Below are positions 14,748 through 23,241 of a DNA stretch of 33,499 bases, in pieces. The notes under the pieces were generated by a model. The model was not told where the DNA came from and searched no databases. It was given only the letters and a program-made list of their open reading frames with translations. How positions within the stretch are numbered: position 1 is the stretch's first letter; each line of letters starts with the position of its first letter. This DNA comes from a virus. The position numbers and the translations under genes were made by a program. The stretch lies in IMG/VR virus record IMGVR_UViG_3300024518_003365, positions 1-33,499 of that record; one strand, 5' to 3'.

Positions 14748-15701
14748 TCATACCCCCAGGTCGGAGCGTTGGAATATCTGCTTTAGTCGCAGGTCCATCA
14801 CCAGCTCGCCGTATGAATCGTCTTCGAGGGCGGCGCAGAACGTGTTGCTGCCCTCGATCGTCAGGTCGTTCACCGTGCCGCCGAGCGTGAAGTCTTCCAT
14901 CAGCGCCTTGACCAGATCATCGTGCGCGTCGGCGAGCAGCGTCGCGGCGCTCGTCTGGGTCTTCGTCGGGTTCAACTCATCGACGAACAGGTGGATGCGA
15001 TGCCGCCATTCCGTCGTGATCGAGTACTCCTCGTGCTCGTACGTCTGCTCCTCGTTCAGCAGCGGCATACACATATACGGGCGAGGGATCTCGGCACCGT
15101 CTTCCGGGGTAGTCAGCCGGTCGTAGACCCTGCTGCCGAGGTCCGTCCGGTAGCCCGCACCCGAGCCGAGGATCTTTTTAAACTGCGTCTTCAGCGCCGC
15201 GATGGCGGACCACTTACGAACGGCCATATCGCCCTCCACGGAGAGGTAGACGAAATCGACATACCAGCGGTCGTTGATGACTGAGACGGCCCCGGCCTCC
15301 TCGACGCGAAACCTGACCCGGGCGATGCTGCCTGTCGGGGACGGCGTGTACGGGCCATCCGATGTCCAGTCGACGCCCTTCGCGGCCTGAGTGATCCGCG
15401 CAACTTCGACCCACGCGCCCGGAGCGAGCGTATACTTCACTTCCAGCACGAGATCCGATGCCGTGCTCGTCGCTTCGTCGGCGTGATAGAAGTAGAACAG
15501 CCGGTACGTTTCGGCCGCGTCGATGTCGACGGCATCCCACTCGATCTGGGAGACGCCGTCCGACTGCCCGAATACGTTCTTCCGTAGACGCAGCAGCCCC
15601 GAGTACGTGCCCGAGAACGCCTGCGCGGTGCTGATCTCCGCAAGGCCCGAGCGGGTGATCCCGGTGTCGCCATTCTCCAGGCTGTAGTTTGGGAGCAGCA
15701 C
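14748..15701 (-). CDS. Tail terminator fused to an N-terminal jelly-roll-like domain
   Basis: A 317-residue protein. Residues 1-158 look like a carbohydrate-binding-type beta-sandwich (NYSLENGDTGITRSGLAEIS, then SGLLRLRKN and RVRFRVEEAG). Residues 159-317 have the size and gene position of the tail terminator that caps the tube below the neck. Met159 is preceded by a strong in-frame ribosome site, so a separate 159-residue terminator may also be made. The N-terminal domain could decorate the neck or bind host glycans (inference). Confidence 0.65.
   Translation of the reverse strand: MLLPNYSLENGDTGITRSGLAEISTAQAFSGTYSGLLRLRKNVFGQSDGVSQIEWDAVDIDAAETYRLFYFYHADEATSTASDLVLEVKYTLAPGAWVEVARITQAAKGVDWTSDGPYTPSPTGSIARVRFRVEEAGAVSVINDRWYVDFVYLSVEGDMAVRKWSAIAALKTQFKKILGSGAGYRTDLGSRVYDRLTTPEDGAEIPRPYMCMPLLNEEQTYEHEEYSITTEWRHRIHLFVDELNPTKTQTSAATLLADAHDDLVKALMEDFTLGGTVNDLTIEGSNTFCAALEDDSYGELVMDLRLKQIFQRSDLGV
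15225..15237 (-). promoter_or_regulatory. Internal ribosome site and start inside the tail terminator gene
   Basis: On the - strand GGAGGG (15237-15232) lies four bases before ATG (15227-15225), in frame with the long gene. It would yield a protein of 159 residues starting MAVRKWSAI, the length expected of a tail terminator alone. Confidence 0.6.
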
Positions 15702-15704
15702 GCA

Positions 15705-16211
15705 TCACACCCCCAGCTCGCCGGCCCGCGGTATCCGGCCCTGCTTCGCTGCGATGCGCAGCGCCTTGACGATGCGGCGGGTCAGCTTCGACCCGCTGCC
15801 GCCTCGGGTCTCTTTCGAGAGGCTGTTCCGCATGAAGTGGCGCGCGCGAATATTGACGTTGCGGGTGTGCGCCCTGACCGGGTGCGTCGTGCTGCCTCGG
15901 GTGCGCTCGTGGGCGCGGACGCCGACGGGACCGTGGAAGCCGATCTCGTGCGCGCGGACGTACCCGAGCGGGGAGCCGAACTCTCCGACCACCCTTCGGG
16001 AATTCTCCCAGGTGCGGCCACGCATCGACCGCCTGGCCGTGCCTGTGACCACGCCCAACTCCTGCCCGGTCATCCGGTTGAGGATCACGTCCCGCATCAT
16101 CGCCTGGACGGACGCCTGCATGGCGGCCCGGATGGACGAATCGGCCGCGGGCTCGCTGACGGCAGCGATGGCGCGCTTGATCTCCTGGAGATCCGTGAGA
16201 ACCTTCGCCAT
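15705..16211 (-). CDS. HK97 gp10-like neck/tail completion protein
   Basis: A 168-residue basic protein with the pattern of the HK97 gp10-like family: a helical N-terminus, GTARRSMRGRTW, YVRAHEIGFHGPV and a C-terminal ARHFMRNSL helix. Proteins of this type complete the head-tail joint. It follows the connector gene (TGATG overlap at 16211) and precedes the tail terminator, the canonical order. Confidence 0.8.
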   Translation of the reverse strand: MAKVLTDLQEIKRAIAAVSEPAADSSIRAAMQASVQAMMRDVILNRMTGQELGVVTGTARRSMRGRTWENSRRVVGEFGSPLGYVRAHEIGFHGPVGVRAHERTRGSTTHPVRAHTRNVNIRARHFMRNSLSKETRGGSGSKLTRRIVKALRIAAKQGRIPRAGELGV

Positions 16212-16798
16212 CAGAAAGCCTCGCGCAGTCGTTCGAGCGTCATCAGGGATAGCGGCGTCAGCGCCTTATCGATGGTCGCCGCGTGCCCGGCCTTCGTGAC
16301 CGTCGAGCGCCCGATGGACATCGGTGCCTTGAAGAAGATCCAGGCCACCTCGTTCGCGAGCTGCTCGATGTCCGCCGGGATCGACCCGGCGGCATACCCG
16401 GCCACGTAGGTGACGGCGATGTTCTGGAGCCCTGCCGACCACGAGCCGCGGCGCTGGAGCCTCGCCTGCTCGTTGCGGTCCAGCAGGCCTGTGGCGATCA
16501 CGTCCGCCGAGGTGTCGTAGCCCGTGGCGATCGTGAGCGCGGTCCCGTTCTCCGTGATGGCTGACGGCGTTGCCACGTAGCGGTGCCGGGTGGGCAGGAA
16601 GAGGTTCGGGCCGCGGATCTCGTCGCCATCGAACGCCTTCGCCGTGTACGTCACCGTGCCGATGACCCACGAGGATTGCTCCTCGACCCAGACGGACGCC
16701 CGGGTGACGCACAGCGCAATCTCGGCGTCGCGGTCTGCGGCGAGGGCGGGCGAGGCCCACGCCTTGAGAATCGCCGTCGTTGTCAGGTCGGTGGCCAT
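16211..16798 (-). CDS. Head-tail connector (gp6-like adaptor)
   Basis: A 195-residue protein with the features of phage head-tail adaptors: a helical N-terminus, a central beta segment (GLQNIAVTYVAGYA) and the helix PADIEQLANEVAWIFFKA. It would form the ring beneath the portal. Position between the virion protein at 16802 and the gp10-like gene supports this. Confidence 0.8.
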   Translation of the reverse strand: MATDLTTTAILKAWASPALAADRDAEIALCVTRASVWVEEQSSWVIGTVTYTAKAFDGDEIRGPNLFLPTRHRYVATPSAITENGTALTIATGYDTSADVIATGLLDRNEQARLQRRGSWSAGLQNIAVTYVAGYAAGSIPADIEQLANEVAWIFFKAPMSIGRSTVTKAGHAATIDKALTPLSLMTLERLREAF

Positions 16799-16801
16799 GA
16801 T

Positions 16802-17194
16802 TCACTTCCCGACGAGAACGGCGGAGAACGTGAACGAGGGCGTAGTCCCCGAGATGATCCACTTGATCCGGACGTACCGATACGGCAGGTGCTTGTAGAT
16901 CGCGGTGGCCTTGACGACCGCCGTAACACCGTCCGCGATGTCACGGGCGTTGGTCGTGACCGTGCCCTCCGCTGCGGCGTTCGCGGTCTCGATCACGCTG
17001 TCGGCGACAACGTCGAACCATTCCGTATCGTCGTCGGAGCCCTGGAGGAACAGGTCGAGCACGGGCGTGGTCCCGGAGACGGCCGTCACGTCGAGGTTCA
17101 GCGCGGCCATCGTCAGCGTGTTGATGGCGCTCGAGGCCGAATTGCTCGAGGCCGTCTGTGCGGCGCTGTCCTGGATCTCAATTCTTGTGGCCAC
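16802..17194 (-). CDS. Probable virion decoration or head protein (130 aa)
   Basis: A 130-residue beta-rich protein: VLDLFLQGSDDDTEWFDV and PYRYVRIKWIISG with a Thr and Ala rich N-terminus. Proteins of this look are common between capsid and connector genes in siphophages and may decorate the head. The name is not certain. Overlaps the upstream 73-aa gene by 17 bases. Confidence 0.55.
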   Translation of the reverse strand: MATRIEIQDSAAQTASSNSASSAINTLTMAALNLDVTAVSGTTPVLDLFLQGSDDDTEWFDVVADSVIETANAAAEGTVTTNARDIADGVTAVVKATAIYKHLPYRYVRIKWIISGTTPSFTFSAVLVGK

Positions 17195-17399
17195 GGGTCA
17201 CCCCCTTTTTGACCGCTGGCGACTTGACGGCCCGGTCAACCGGCGGCGCGTCGAGCGACTTCGCCGGGGCCTTCTTCGTCTTCTCCACCGGCTCGATCCA
17301 CCCCGCCTTGAGCCAAACCTGCGTCGCCCCCCCCGGACTCAGCCATTCCACCTGTCCCGCCGTTCGGCCCACCTTCGACACCAGCCACTTGTAATTCAT
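17178..17399 (-). CDS. Small basic protein encoded inside the glycosyltransferase 3' end
   Basis: ATG 17399 follows AAAGGGAA, a good ribosome site. The 73-residue product has a compact N-terminus (YKWLVSKVGRTAGQVEWLS) and a Lys and Pro rich tail. It reads in a different frame from the glycosyltransferase gene for 164 bases. I think this is the genuine gene of the overlap, because its sequence has normal composition while the other frame becomes Gly-rich. Confidence 0.6.
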   Translation of the reverse strand: MNYKWLVSKVGRTAGQVEWLSPGGATQVWLKAGWIEPVEKTKKAPAKSLDAPPVDRAVKSPAVKKGVTRGHKN

Positions 17400-18168
17400 C
17401 GGGGTTCCCTTTCTGATTCTGGTCGTAGAGGAGCTGGGCCTTCATGCCGTCCATGAACGAACCTTTGGCGAAGAAGTCGATGTCGTTGAGATTCACCCGC
17501 TTGTAGTGACCCACCTCGACGGCCCAATTCACCATGACTTTGTACCCGAGGTCGCCAGCTCTCCAGCAGAAGTCGATGTCCAGGCCGCGCAGGCGCTTCC
17601 CGTTTCTGTCGTAGCGGTTCTTGAAGAACGCAGGCGGGTCCATGTTTTTCTTGACCATCAACCGGCGGTCAAGCAGCACCTCGCGCTTGATCGCCATGAC
17701 GCCGGAGCCCACCGCGGCAACCTCGCTGACCGTGCCCTCGCCCATGACGGGCCAGCACGGGAGCGTCTGACTGCCGATCGGGGCCGACTTGTCCCGATTG
17801 AAGGCGCACGGATACGCTTCGGGCTTCATCCTACCGCGCTCGGGATTCGCGGGCTGGAACATGTACTGAAGCGGCCCGACAATGTGCCAATCCCCCGGAG
17901 TCTCGAGCAGCTCGATGGCCTTCCCGGTAAGGATCATGTCGTCGTCGACCATCATCAGGATGTCGCACTCGCTGTCGAGGAATTCTTTGATGATCTTGTT
18001 GCGCGCGAACTCCTGCGGAGACGTGCCAGCCTCGATCCATAGCGTGAAACTGTACGGGCAGTTCGGCGAGGCCGACCAGATCGGGAGTTGATGCGCGAGG
18101 ATCACCTGCGAGGCGTGGATCATGAACCCGCCCGTCAGCATCCCGATCATCACTTTCGTCTTTTCCAC
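17236..18168 (-). CDS. GT-A fold glycosyltransferase (GT2-like) next to the capsid gene
   Basis: A 310-residue protein from GTG 18168 (GGAG upstream). The pattern is that of nucleotide-sugar-dependent GT-A enzymes: N-terminal Rossmann-like start, RNKIIKEFLDSECDILMMV, the metal-binding DDD at 75-77, and an acceptor-side GLDIDFCWRAG at ~195-205. Residues from ~255 onward are Gly-rich and overlap the next gene, so they may be read-through. Its place just downstream of the major capsid gene suggests modification of virion proteins, host envelope sugars or DNA; the sequence does not decide which. Confidence 0.8.
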   Translation of the reverse strand: MEKTKVMIGMLTGGFMIHASQVILAHQLPIWSASPNCPYSFTLWIEAGTSPQEFARNKIIKEFLDSECDILMMVDDDMILTGKAIELLETPGDWHIVGPLQYMFQPANPERGRMKPEAYPCAFNRDKSAPIGSQTLPCWPVMGEGTVSEVAAVGSGVMAIKREVLLDRRLMVKKNMDPPAFFKNRYDRNGKRLRGLDIDFCWRAGDLGYKVMVNWAVEVGHYKRVNLNDIDFFAKGSFMDGMKAQLLYDQNQKGNPDELQVAGVEGGPNGGTGGMAESGGGDAGLAQGGVDRAGGEDEEGPGEVARRAAG

Positions 18169-18182
18169 AGTCGCTCCGTGAT

Positions 18183-18211
18183 GGGCGGCCCGGAGTAGAT
18201 CCGAGCCGCCC
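18183..18211 (-). terminator. 12-bp stem hairpin after the major capsid gene
   Basis: GGGCGGCCCGGA (18183-18194) pairs with TCCGAGCCGCCC (18200-18211) with one wobble and a five-base loop. It fills the 50-base gap between capsid stop and glycosyltransferase start. No U-tract follows on the - strand, so it may be a weak terminator or a 3' stabiliser that keeps capsid mRNA abundant. Confidence 0.55.
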
Positions 18212-18218
18212 GGTTGCG

Positions 18219-19649
18219 TTACGGGTAGGTCAGGAAGCCGAGGTAGGTCCACGCCGCCGGGACGGTGACGCGGCCACCGAAGCGCCCGACGAGGCGAGCG
18301 TCCATCTGGAAGTTCGCCCAGCCCACCTGATCGGTCACGTCCCACGACATGCCCATCCGGGTTCCCGCCGTGAAGGTCGACAGCGACCCGAAGAGGATCT
18401 CCGTGTTCGTCCCGTCGTCGAGGGTCGAGGCCCCGCCGAGTGCTGCGGAGACGATGATCGGACGGCCAAGGATCGTCCCGGCCGGAGCACCCTGCGTCGC
18501 GGTGGCGCCGAAGTGAACGATGGGCATCCCGTTGGAGTCCACCAGGCCGAGCGCGAGCGCGTAGCCCGCCGGGGACATGATCCATACGGCGTCATCGCGG
18601 GCGCTCTGTTCGCTCGCTCCGGTGAACGTCTGGACCAGCAGCGACCACGAAAGCGACCGACCGGCGGCCGTGCCCGAGGTGAGCGCGTTGATCCCGGTGC
18701 CGTTGCGAACCCCGAGGAGCTCGGGAAGCGTGCCGTCGCCGAGGACCACCTGCTTGTCGAGCTCGCGCGCCATCTTCTCGGAGAAGACACGCAGGAGCCA
18801 CGCCAGCAGTCCGACGCTGGAGTCCTGCACCACCTCAACGGACATCTTCGCCCGGCCGTACAGCTTGTCCGCCGTGATGTCCACCTGCGCCCAGGTCGGG
18901 TCCTGCTGAGTCAGCGCCGCGGCCTCGATGGCCCACGCCACGGTCAGCGCGGTGTCCTCGCTGGGGATGCTGTGCGTCTTCGTCTGCATCGGCAGCTGAC
19001 GACACAGCGGCCAGAGTTTGCCCGCATCGCCCATCAGCCGAGCTACGTCCGCCTCGACCATCGTGGGAACGAGATTGCCGCCCGTCCCGGCGACATCCTC
19101 GGCGATGTCCGCCTTGGTCTGCCACTCCGACGCGGCCTTGTCCTGGAGCGCCTTGAACGCCTTTGCGGTGTGCTCGGCGTGCTGGCCGACATTGGCCATG
19201 ATCTCGAACTTGCCGGGCACCTGGATCATGGTGGAACCCTTCCACCACTCGTACATTGCGGCGTAGTTGACCGGCTCTTTCGCGTTCTTGGCCTGCTCGG
19301 GGAGCGAGTTGCAGAGCATCTCCACCTGGCGCATGCTCTTCTTCGTCTCGGGCGAAAGGACTTCCTTCAGCCCGTCGTCGTTGTACTCGACGTTGACGAG
19401 TTTCCCGAGCACGGTGGAGCCCTTCGCGAGCCTGTCGATCCGCTCGATCATGGACTCCACGGTCTTGTTGGTCTTCGCGGCGAGGTCTTCGATTCCTCGC
19501 TCCTGTTTCTTGTCCAGTTCGTCGACCTTTTCGGTAACGCGCTTCTCGCTGGCCGTCACGCTCTCGGCGATCTTCTGGACCCCCTCGACGATCGGCGCCA
19601 GCTCTGCGGTGGATTTCACCTCCGCGGCTGCCTTTTCTGCATCGGTCAT
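18219..19649 (-). CDS. Major capsid protein, HK97 fold with delta domain
   Basis: A 476-residue protein. Residues 1-~80 are a charged coiled coil (SEKRVTEKVDELDKKQERG), the delta or scaffolding domain normally removed by the prohead protease encoded just upstream. The rest matches the HK97 capsid pattern, including the N-arm, a central WAIEAAALTQQDPTW segment, MSVEVVQDSS, and a C-terminal LVGRFGGRVTVPAAWTYLGF. It assembles the icosahedral head. Start ATG 19649 overlaps the protease stop (ATGA). Confidence 0.92.
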   Translation of the reverse strand: MTDAEKAAAEVKSTAELAPIVEGVQKIAESVTASEKRVTEKVDELDKKQERGIEDLAAKTNKTVESMIERIDRLAKGSTVLGKLVNVEYNDDGLKEVLSPETKKSMRQVEMLCNSLPEQAKNAKEPVNYAAMYEWWKGSTMIQVPGKFEIMANVGQHAEHTAKAFKALQDKAASEWQTKADIAEDVAGTGGNLVPTMVEADVARLMGDAGKLWPLCRQLPMQTKTHSIPSEDTALTVAWAIEAAALTQQDPTWAQVDITADKLYGRAKMSVEVVQDSSVGLLAWLLRVFSEKMARELDKQVVLGDGTLPELLGVRNGTGINALTSGTAAGRSLSWSLLVQTFTGASEQSARDDAVWIMSPAGYALALGLVDSNGMPIVHFGATATQGAPAGTILGRPIIVSAALGGASTLDDGTNTEILFGSLSTFTAGTRMGMSWDVTDQVGWANFQMDARLVGRFGGRVTVPAAWTYLGFLTYP

Positions 19650-20452
19650 AGTTTCACCTTCCTCAGCTCGATCCCTGCTTCGCCGAGGCGCAGCGTGCGC
19701 AACGCCCCGTCGATGGCCGTCATGGCCGGGTGGATGTCGACTTCGGCAGGCTCGACTTTCGGACTCGTGCCCGCGGCAGGTGCCGGTGTCGCCTGTGTCG
19801 TCGGGTTCAGAATCTTGTTGACCAGCGCATCCATGGCGTCACGCTGGACGATCCGGAAGAGATCCGGCACCGTCTCCCGTGTGACGAATCCGCGCTGGAC
19901 CGCCTCGGTTACGGCGTCCGGGTTCATCGGGACGGCCACGAGGCTGTATTCGAGTAGCTGCTGCTTCGTGAAGTGCAGGCCGCGAATCCACACGTCTTCC
20001 GGGTCGCGGCCCTGAAGCTGCGCGTCGCGTGCCTTACGGCATTTCTTGCAGCCGTCTTTCGCACCCTTCCTGATGGCGTGATGGTCCTGCGGCGCGAAGC
20101 CCACGGACCATGCCTTCGCCATCCCGGACTGCACGAGATTGAAGGCCGCGAAGCCGGGACCGATGTCCGCGAACTGCGTCGTAGCCTCCAGCGTGTTCTT
20201 GTTCTTCGTGATCGAGATCGCCTTGCCGATGATCTTCTCGATGCGGTAGTCGTGATCGACGAGCACCACCGGGTTGCGCTGGTAGTGATCGAGATCCCAC
20301 CCCTCGACGTCGACGATGTCCCCGCCACGATCCATCGAATCGCTGGAGATGACGTGTGTCGCCGTGCGAGCCTCGGCGTCAATCGCCTTCAGTTCGGGAA
20401 TGAACCCGACTTTCGTCAGCGGAGCGGGCTCGGGCTGCGTCTGCTTGTCCAT
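19646..20452 (-). CDS. Prohead maturation protease (HK97 type)
   Basis: A 268-residue serine protease starting at ATG 20452 (adjacent to the portal stop). Likely catalytic residues are H67 in LVDHDYR and S170 in LEYSLVAVPMNP, the family signature. Between them an insertion carries CKKCRKARD, a possible metal site not universal in the family. It removes the capsid delta domain during maturation. The C-terminal ~70 residues are Pro and Ala rich and may be removed or act as a tether. Confidence 0.9.
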   Translation of the reverse strand: MDKQTQPEPAPLTKVGFIPELKAIDAEARTATHVISSDSMDRGGDIVDVEGWDLDHYQRNPVVLVDHDYRIEKIIGKAISITKNKNTLEATTQFADIGPGFAAFNLVQSGMAKAWSVGFAPQDHHAIRKGAKDGCKKCRKARDAQLQGRDPEDVWIRGLHFTKQQLLEYSLVAVPMNPDAVTEAVQRGFVTRETVPDLFRIVQRDAMDALVNKILNPTTQATPAPAAGTSPKVEPAEVDIHPAMTAIDGALRTLRLGEAGIELRKVKL

Positions 20453-22662
20453 TACGTCTCTCCCTCCAGCACCGGAATAGCTACGCACCGGCAGTTGATG
20501 ATCTCTCCGGGCGGCCCGGACGGGTCCTGCGGATAGAGCAGCTTCGTAATCGGGAACGGCTCCCCGACATCCGTCACATGGCCGTCTTCCGCGACATGGG
20601 TCTCCCGCACCTTCGGGTCGCGCGCGGTCAGCCATTCGTGCCTCGTGATCCCGGCCTGCTTCATGCCCTCGTTACGGCCCGTGTTGAACGCGAAGCCGGT
20701 CTCCGTGCGGGCAATGGTCATCGAGCGGGACACGCTGGCGTCCATCACGTCACGGACGCGCGCGGCGAGCTGCTGCGGGGACTCGCCCTCGCCGAGACCA
20801 ATGACCAGCGACTCGCGCAAGGCCAGTTCTATCGTGTCGTCGATCCGAGTGATCTTGTGCGACAGTTCGGCCAGCTTCGCCGCCACCCTCGGGTCCTGGA
20901 GGTTGAAGTTGATCCCTATGCCGATGTCCGCGATGACCGACTCGCCGCCACGGGTCACGGCCTGGCGGTGGATCGGGGCGGTCAGCTCTTGCAGGAGCCG
21001 CTTGAACGCCTCGACGTCGAAGAAGTCAGGGCCATCCTGTTTGAGCACAACCTCTCTGTTGAACTTGCCGACGGACGTCAAGCGCTGCCGATCCAGCCAC
21101 CCCTTCAGCCCGTCGACGTACTCCAGCGCCTCCCGGCGGATGGCGTTCATGTGCTTCCGGATGACCGTATCCAGCCGCAGCTCGATGTCCCGTGTCCTGA
21201 CGATGATCCCTTTCCAGACCATCGTGCGGCGCTGCTCCCGGCCACCGTCGGAGAGCGCCTTTCGTTCGCGGCGTTTACGGTTGACTGTACGAAAGAATTT
21301 CTCGGCCTTCTCTTCCTGCTCTTCGGTCATGTCGTCAGGATCACCAGCAGGCCCGGCTGGCGTCCGCGGCTCGCTCAGCAGGTCCACGGGCGCGAGGGCG
21401 AAACCGAGGTAGCCCTGCTCGTAATCCTCGATCTGGTCGGGATCCCAGCCCATGTCCAGCCGCTCGTTGATGACCTGTTTCGACAGGCCCATCGCGAACC
21501 ATTCCTTGGCTACCGTGGTCTTCTCGTTCAGGTTCTCCAGTAGCGCCTTGACAAGATCCCAATTCGGGAAGACCCGATCGGTCACACCGACCTTCGGCAG
21601 GAAGTCCTCGTTGAGAACCGCCTGCTCCTCGGTGATGAAATTCGTGATCGTGGACTCCCAGTACACCTCTTTCTGCTCGCTGGCGTTGTACGTCACGGAG
21701 CGGGTGAGGTAGCCCGCGACCAGCGGGGGCACGCCACCAGCGGCAAGGAATTCGTCACGGCCGAACTGCCGCAGCTCGTTGAAGTCCATGTCCCGTTGGG
21801 AGATGCCGAGATCGACCACGTCCCATCCGCCTGGCATCACACCGATTCCGCGCCTGCCTGCGTGCTTCTGATTCCAGCGACGGGCGAAGTCGTCGCGCTT
21901 GTTCTGGTCGGCCTGGGACTTCTCGCCTGGCTTGAACACCAGCGTCGGGACGCCGTTCTGGTCGCCGAAGAACCGCTTGTTCCACTCGGCTGCGGCGTAG
22001 TAGCCCGCCAGATCGGCCATGATCGCCGTGGACAGCGGGAGGCCGCGCAGCGGGTTGTACGGGTTGTAACGCTTGGACATGGTGATCCGGTCGGAGTCGA
22101 GCTGTGTCTCTACCCCGGTCTTCGCGTCCCGGTGCCAGTATTCGACTTCGCCTGCGTCGTTGACTTCGATTCGGATGGCTCGGGGATTCAGCAGCATGAT
22201 CTCGCCGCTGCTGGCCTGCGTGGCGCGGAGGCCGTCCCGCCGGCCGATGGTCAGATCCGGGTAGTACCAGATCCACTCGCCAAAGACCATCTTGGAGATG
22301 TACGAGCCGATAAAGAGCTGATTGCCCAGCATGTAGTCGTTCGGGCGCTTCCACAGTTGCAGTACCTGGTGGTTCGGTATCGGGTCGTCGCCGGGCTCCT
22401 GTTCGGAGTCCATGGCGAACATCTCCCACGGCACCGCAGCTGCGTCCCGGGAGATCACGGAGACCACGCGCTGGTACGGGCCGACCTGCTCGTAGGGCCG
22501 AGCGACTTCGCTGCCCGTGCGCATCATCTCCAGGCCACGGACCCAATCCTGCGACCACTGGTAGCCCGACGGGTCGGGGCCTGCGCCCCAATCGATGCCG
22601 AATAGGCCCTTCTGGAGTCGGTCCCAGGCGAGTCGGGCGTTGTGCTGGAGCCAGTTCGCCAT
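20452..22662 (-). CDS. Portal protein fused to a MuF-type C-terminal domain
   Basis: A 736-residue protein. Residues 1-~430 are an HK97-like portal, the dodecameric ring for DNA passage (FFGDQNGVPTLVF, GVPPLVAGYLT). A charged linker is followed by a helical region, and residues ~651-736 carry the MuF pattern: ARTETGFAF, HEWLTARDPKVRETHV and INCRCVAI. MuF proteins are minor head proteins normally encoded by a separate gene after the portal. Here they are joined in one frame, with no internal stop, so each portal ring would carry up to twelve copies. Confidence 0.9.
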   Translation of the reverse strand: MANWLQHNARLAWDRLQKGLFGIDWGAGPDPSGYQWSQDWVRGLEMMRTGSEVARPYEQVGPYQRVVSVISRDAAAVPWEMFAMDSEQEPGDDPIPNHQVLQLWKRPNDYMLGNQLFIGSYISKMVFGEWIWYYPDLTIGRRDGLRATQASSGEIMLLNPRAIRIEVNDAGEVEYWHRDAKTGVETQLDSDRITMSKRYNPYNPLRGLPLSTAIMADLAGYYAAAEWNKRFFGDQNGVPTLVFKPGEKSQADQNKRDDFARRWNQKHAGRRGIGVMPGGWDVVDLGISQRDMDFNELRQFGRDEFLAAGGVPPLVAGYLTRSVTYNASEQKEVYWESTITNFITEEQAVLNEDFLPKVGVTDRVFPNWDLVKALLENLNEKTTVAKEWFAMGLSKQVINERLDMGWDPDQIEDYEQGYLGFALAPVDLLSEPRTPAGPAGDPDDMTEEQEEKAEKFFRTVNRKRRERKALSDGGREQRRTMVWKGIIVRTRDIELRLDTVIRKHMNAIRREALEYVDGLKGWLDRQRLTSVGKFNREVVLKQDGPDFFDVEAFKRLLQELTAPIHRQAVTRGGESVIADIGIGINFNLQDPRVAAKLAELSHKITRIDDTIELALRESLVIGLGEGESPQQLAARVRDVMDASVSRSMTIARTETGFAFNTGRNEGMKQAGITRHEWLTARDPKVRETHVAEDGHVTDVGEPFPITKLLYPQDPSGPPGEIINCRCVAIPVLEGET

Positions 22663-22665
22663 CGT

Positions 22666-23241
22666 TTACCCCGCTTGACTCGCCAGTACGTCCGCGACTT
22701 CCGCCGCAGACGCGATGTGACCCTCGGGGCGGTACTCTGTGCCGCCGAATTCGGGCTTGGATTGCCTGTAGTTGTAGCGATAGAGGATCTTGTCGAGCGT
22801 CTTCACCGTCGGGCCCTGCGCCCGGAGCCACTTGCGGAATGCGCGATCCTCGCTCTGCCACCAGTGCGGGAAGGCGAACCGGCGGGCGAGGTCGGTGCGC
22901 ACGCAGCACAGCGGCCGGAAGTCACAGGACGGCCTGCCGAGCCTCAGCGCGCCCCAATCCACGTCGAACATGACCACGTCCGTGTCGCCGATGGCCTCGA
23001 GCAGCGTATCGACGTAGTCCTCGGAAACGTTGTCATCGTCCCCGACGCCCGACGTGTACTCCCCGCTGGCCATCTTGTAGAGCCAATTCATCTTCTCGCC
23101 GATGGTCATCTGGCCGTTGTCCGCGAGCGCGATCACTTCGACGGGCTTGCCGTCGGCCTGGCGGCACAGATCGGGAAGGATCGTGGTCATACCCTGTCGG
23201 GCGATCAGGGCCGGGCAGATGATGGTCAACTTCTTAGCCAT
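22666..23241 (-). CDS. GT2-like glycosyltransferase
   Basis: A 191-residue protein with the compact GT-A layout: IICPALIARQGMTTILPDL at the N-terminus, the DDD metal site at 68-70 within GVGDDDN, and an ED pair at 131-132 in QSEDRAFRKWL. Ends with a basic aromatic segment (ILYRYNYRQSKPEF). It is the last member of the sugar cassette between terminase and portal. Start ATG 23241 overlaps the previous stop by 8 bases. Confidence 0.75.
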   Translation of the reverse strand: MAKKLTIICPALIARQGMTTILPDLCRQADGKPVEVIALADNGQMTIGEKMNWLYKMASGEYTSGVGDDDNVSEDYVDTLLEAIGDTDVVMFDVDWGALRLGRPSCDFRPLCCVRTDLARRFAFPHWWQSEDRAFRKWLRAQGPTVKTLDKILYRYNYRQSKPEFGGTEYRPEGHIASAAEVADVLASQAG

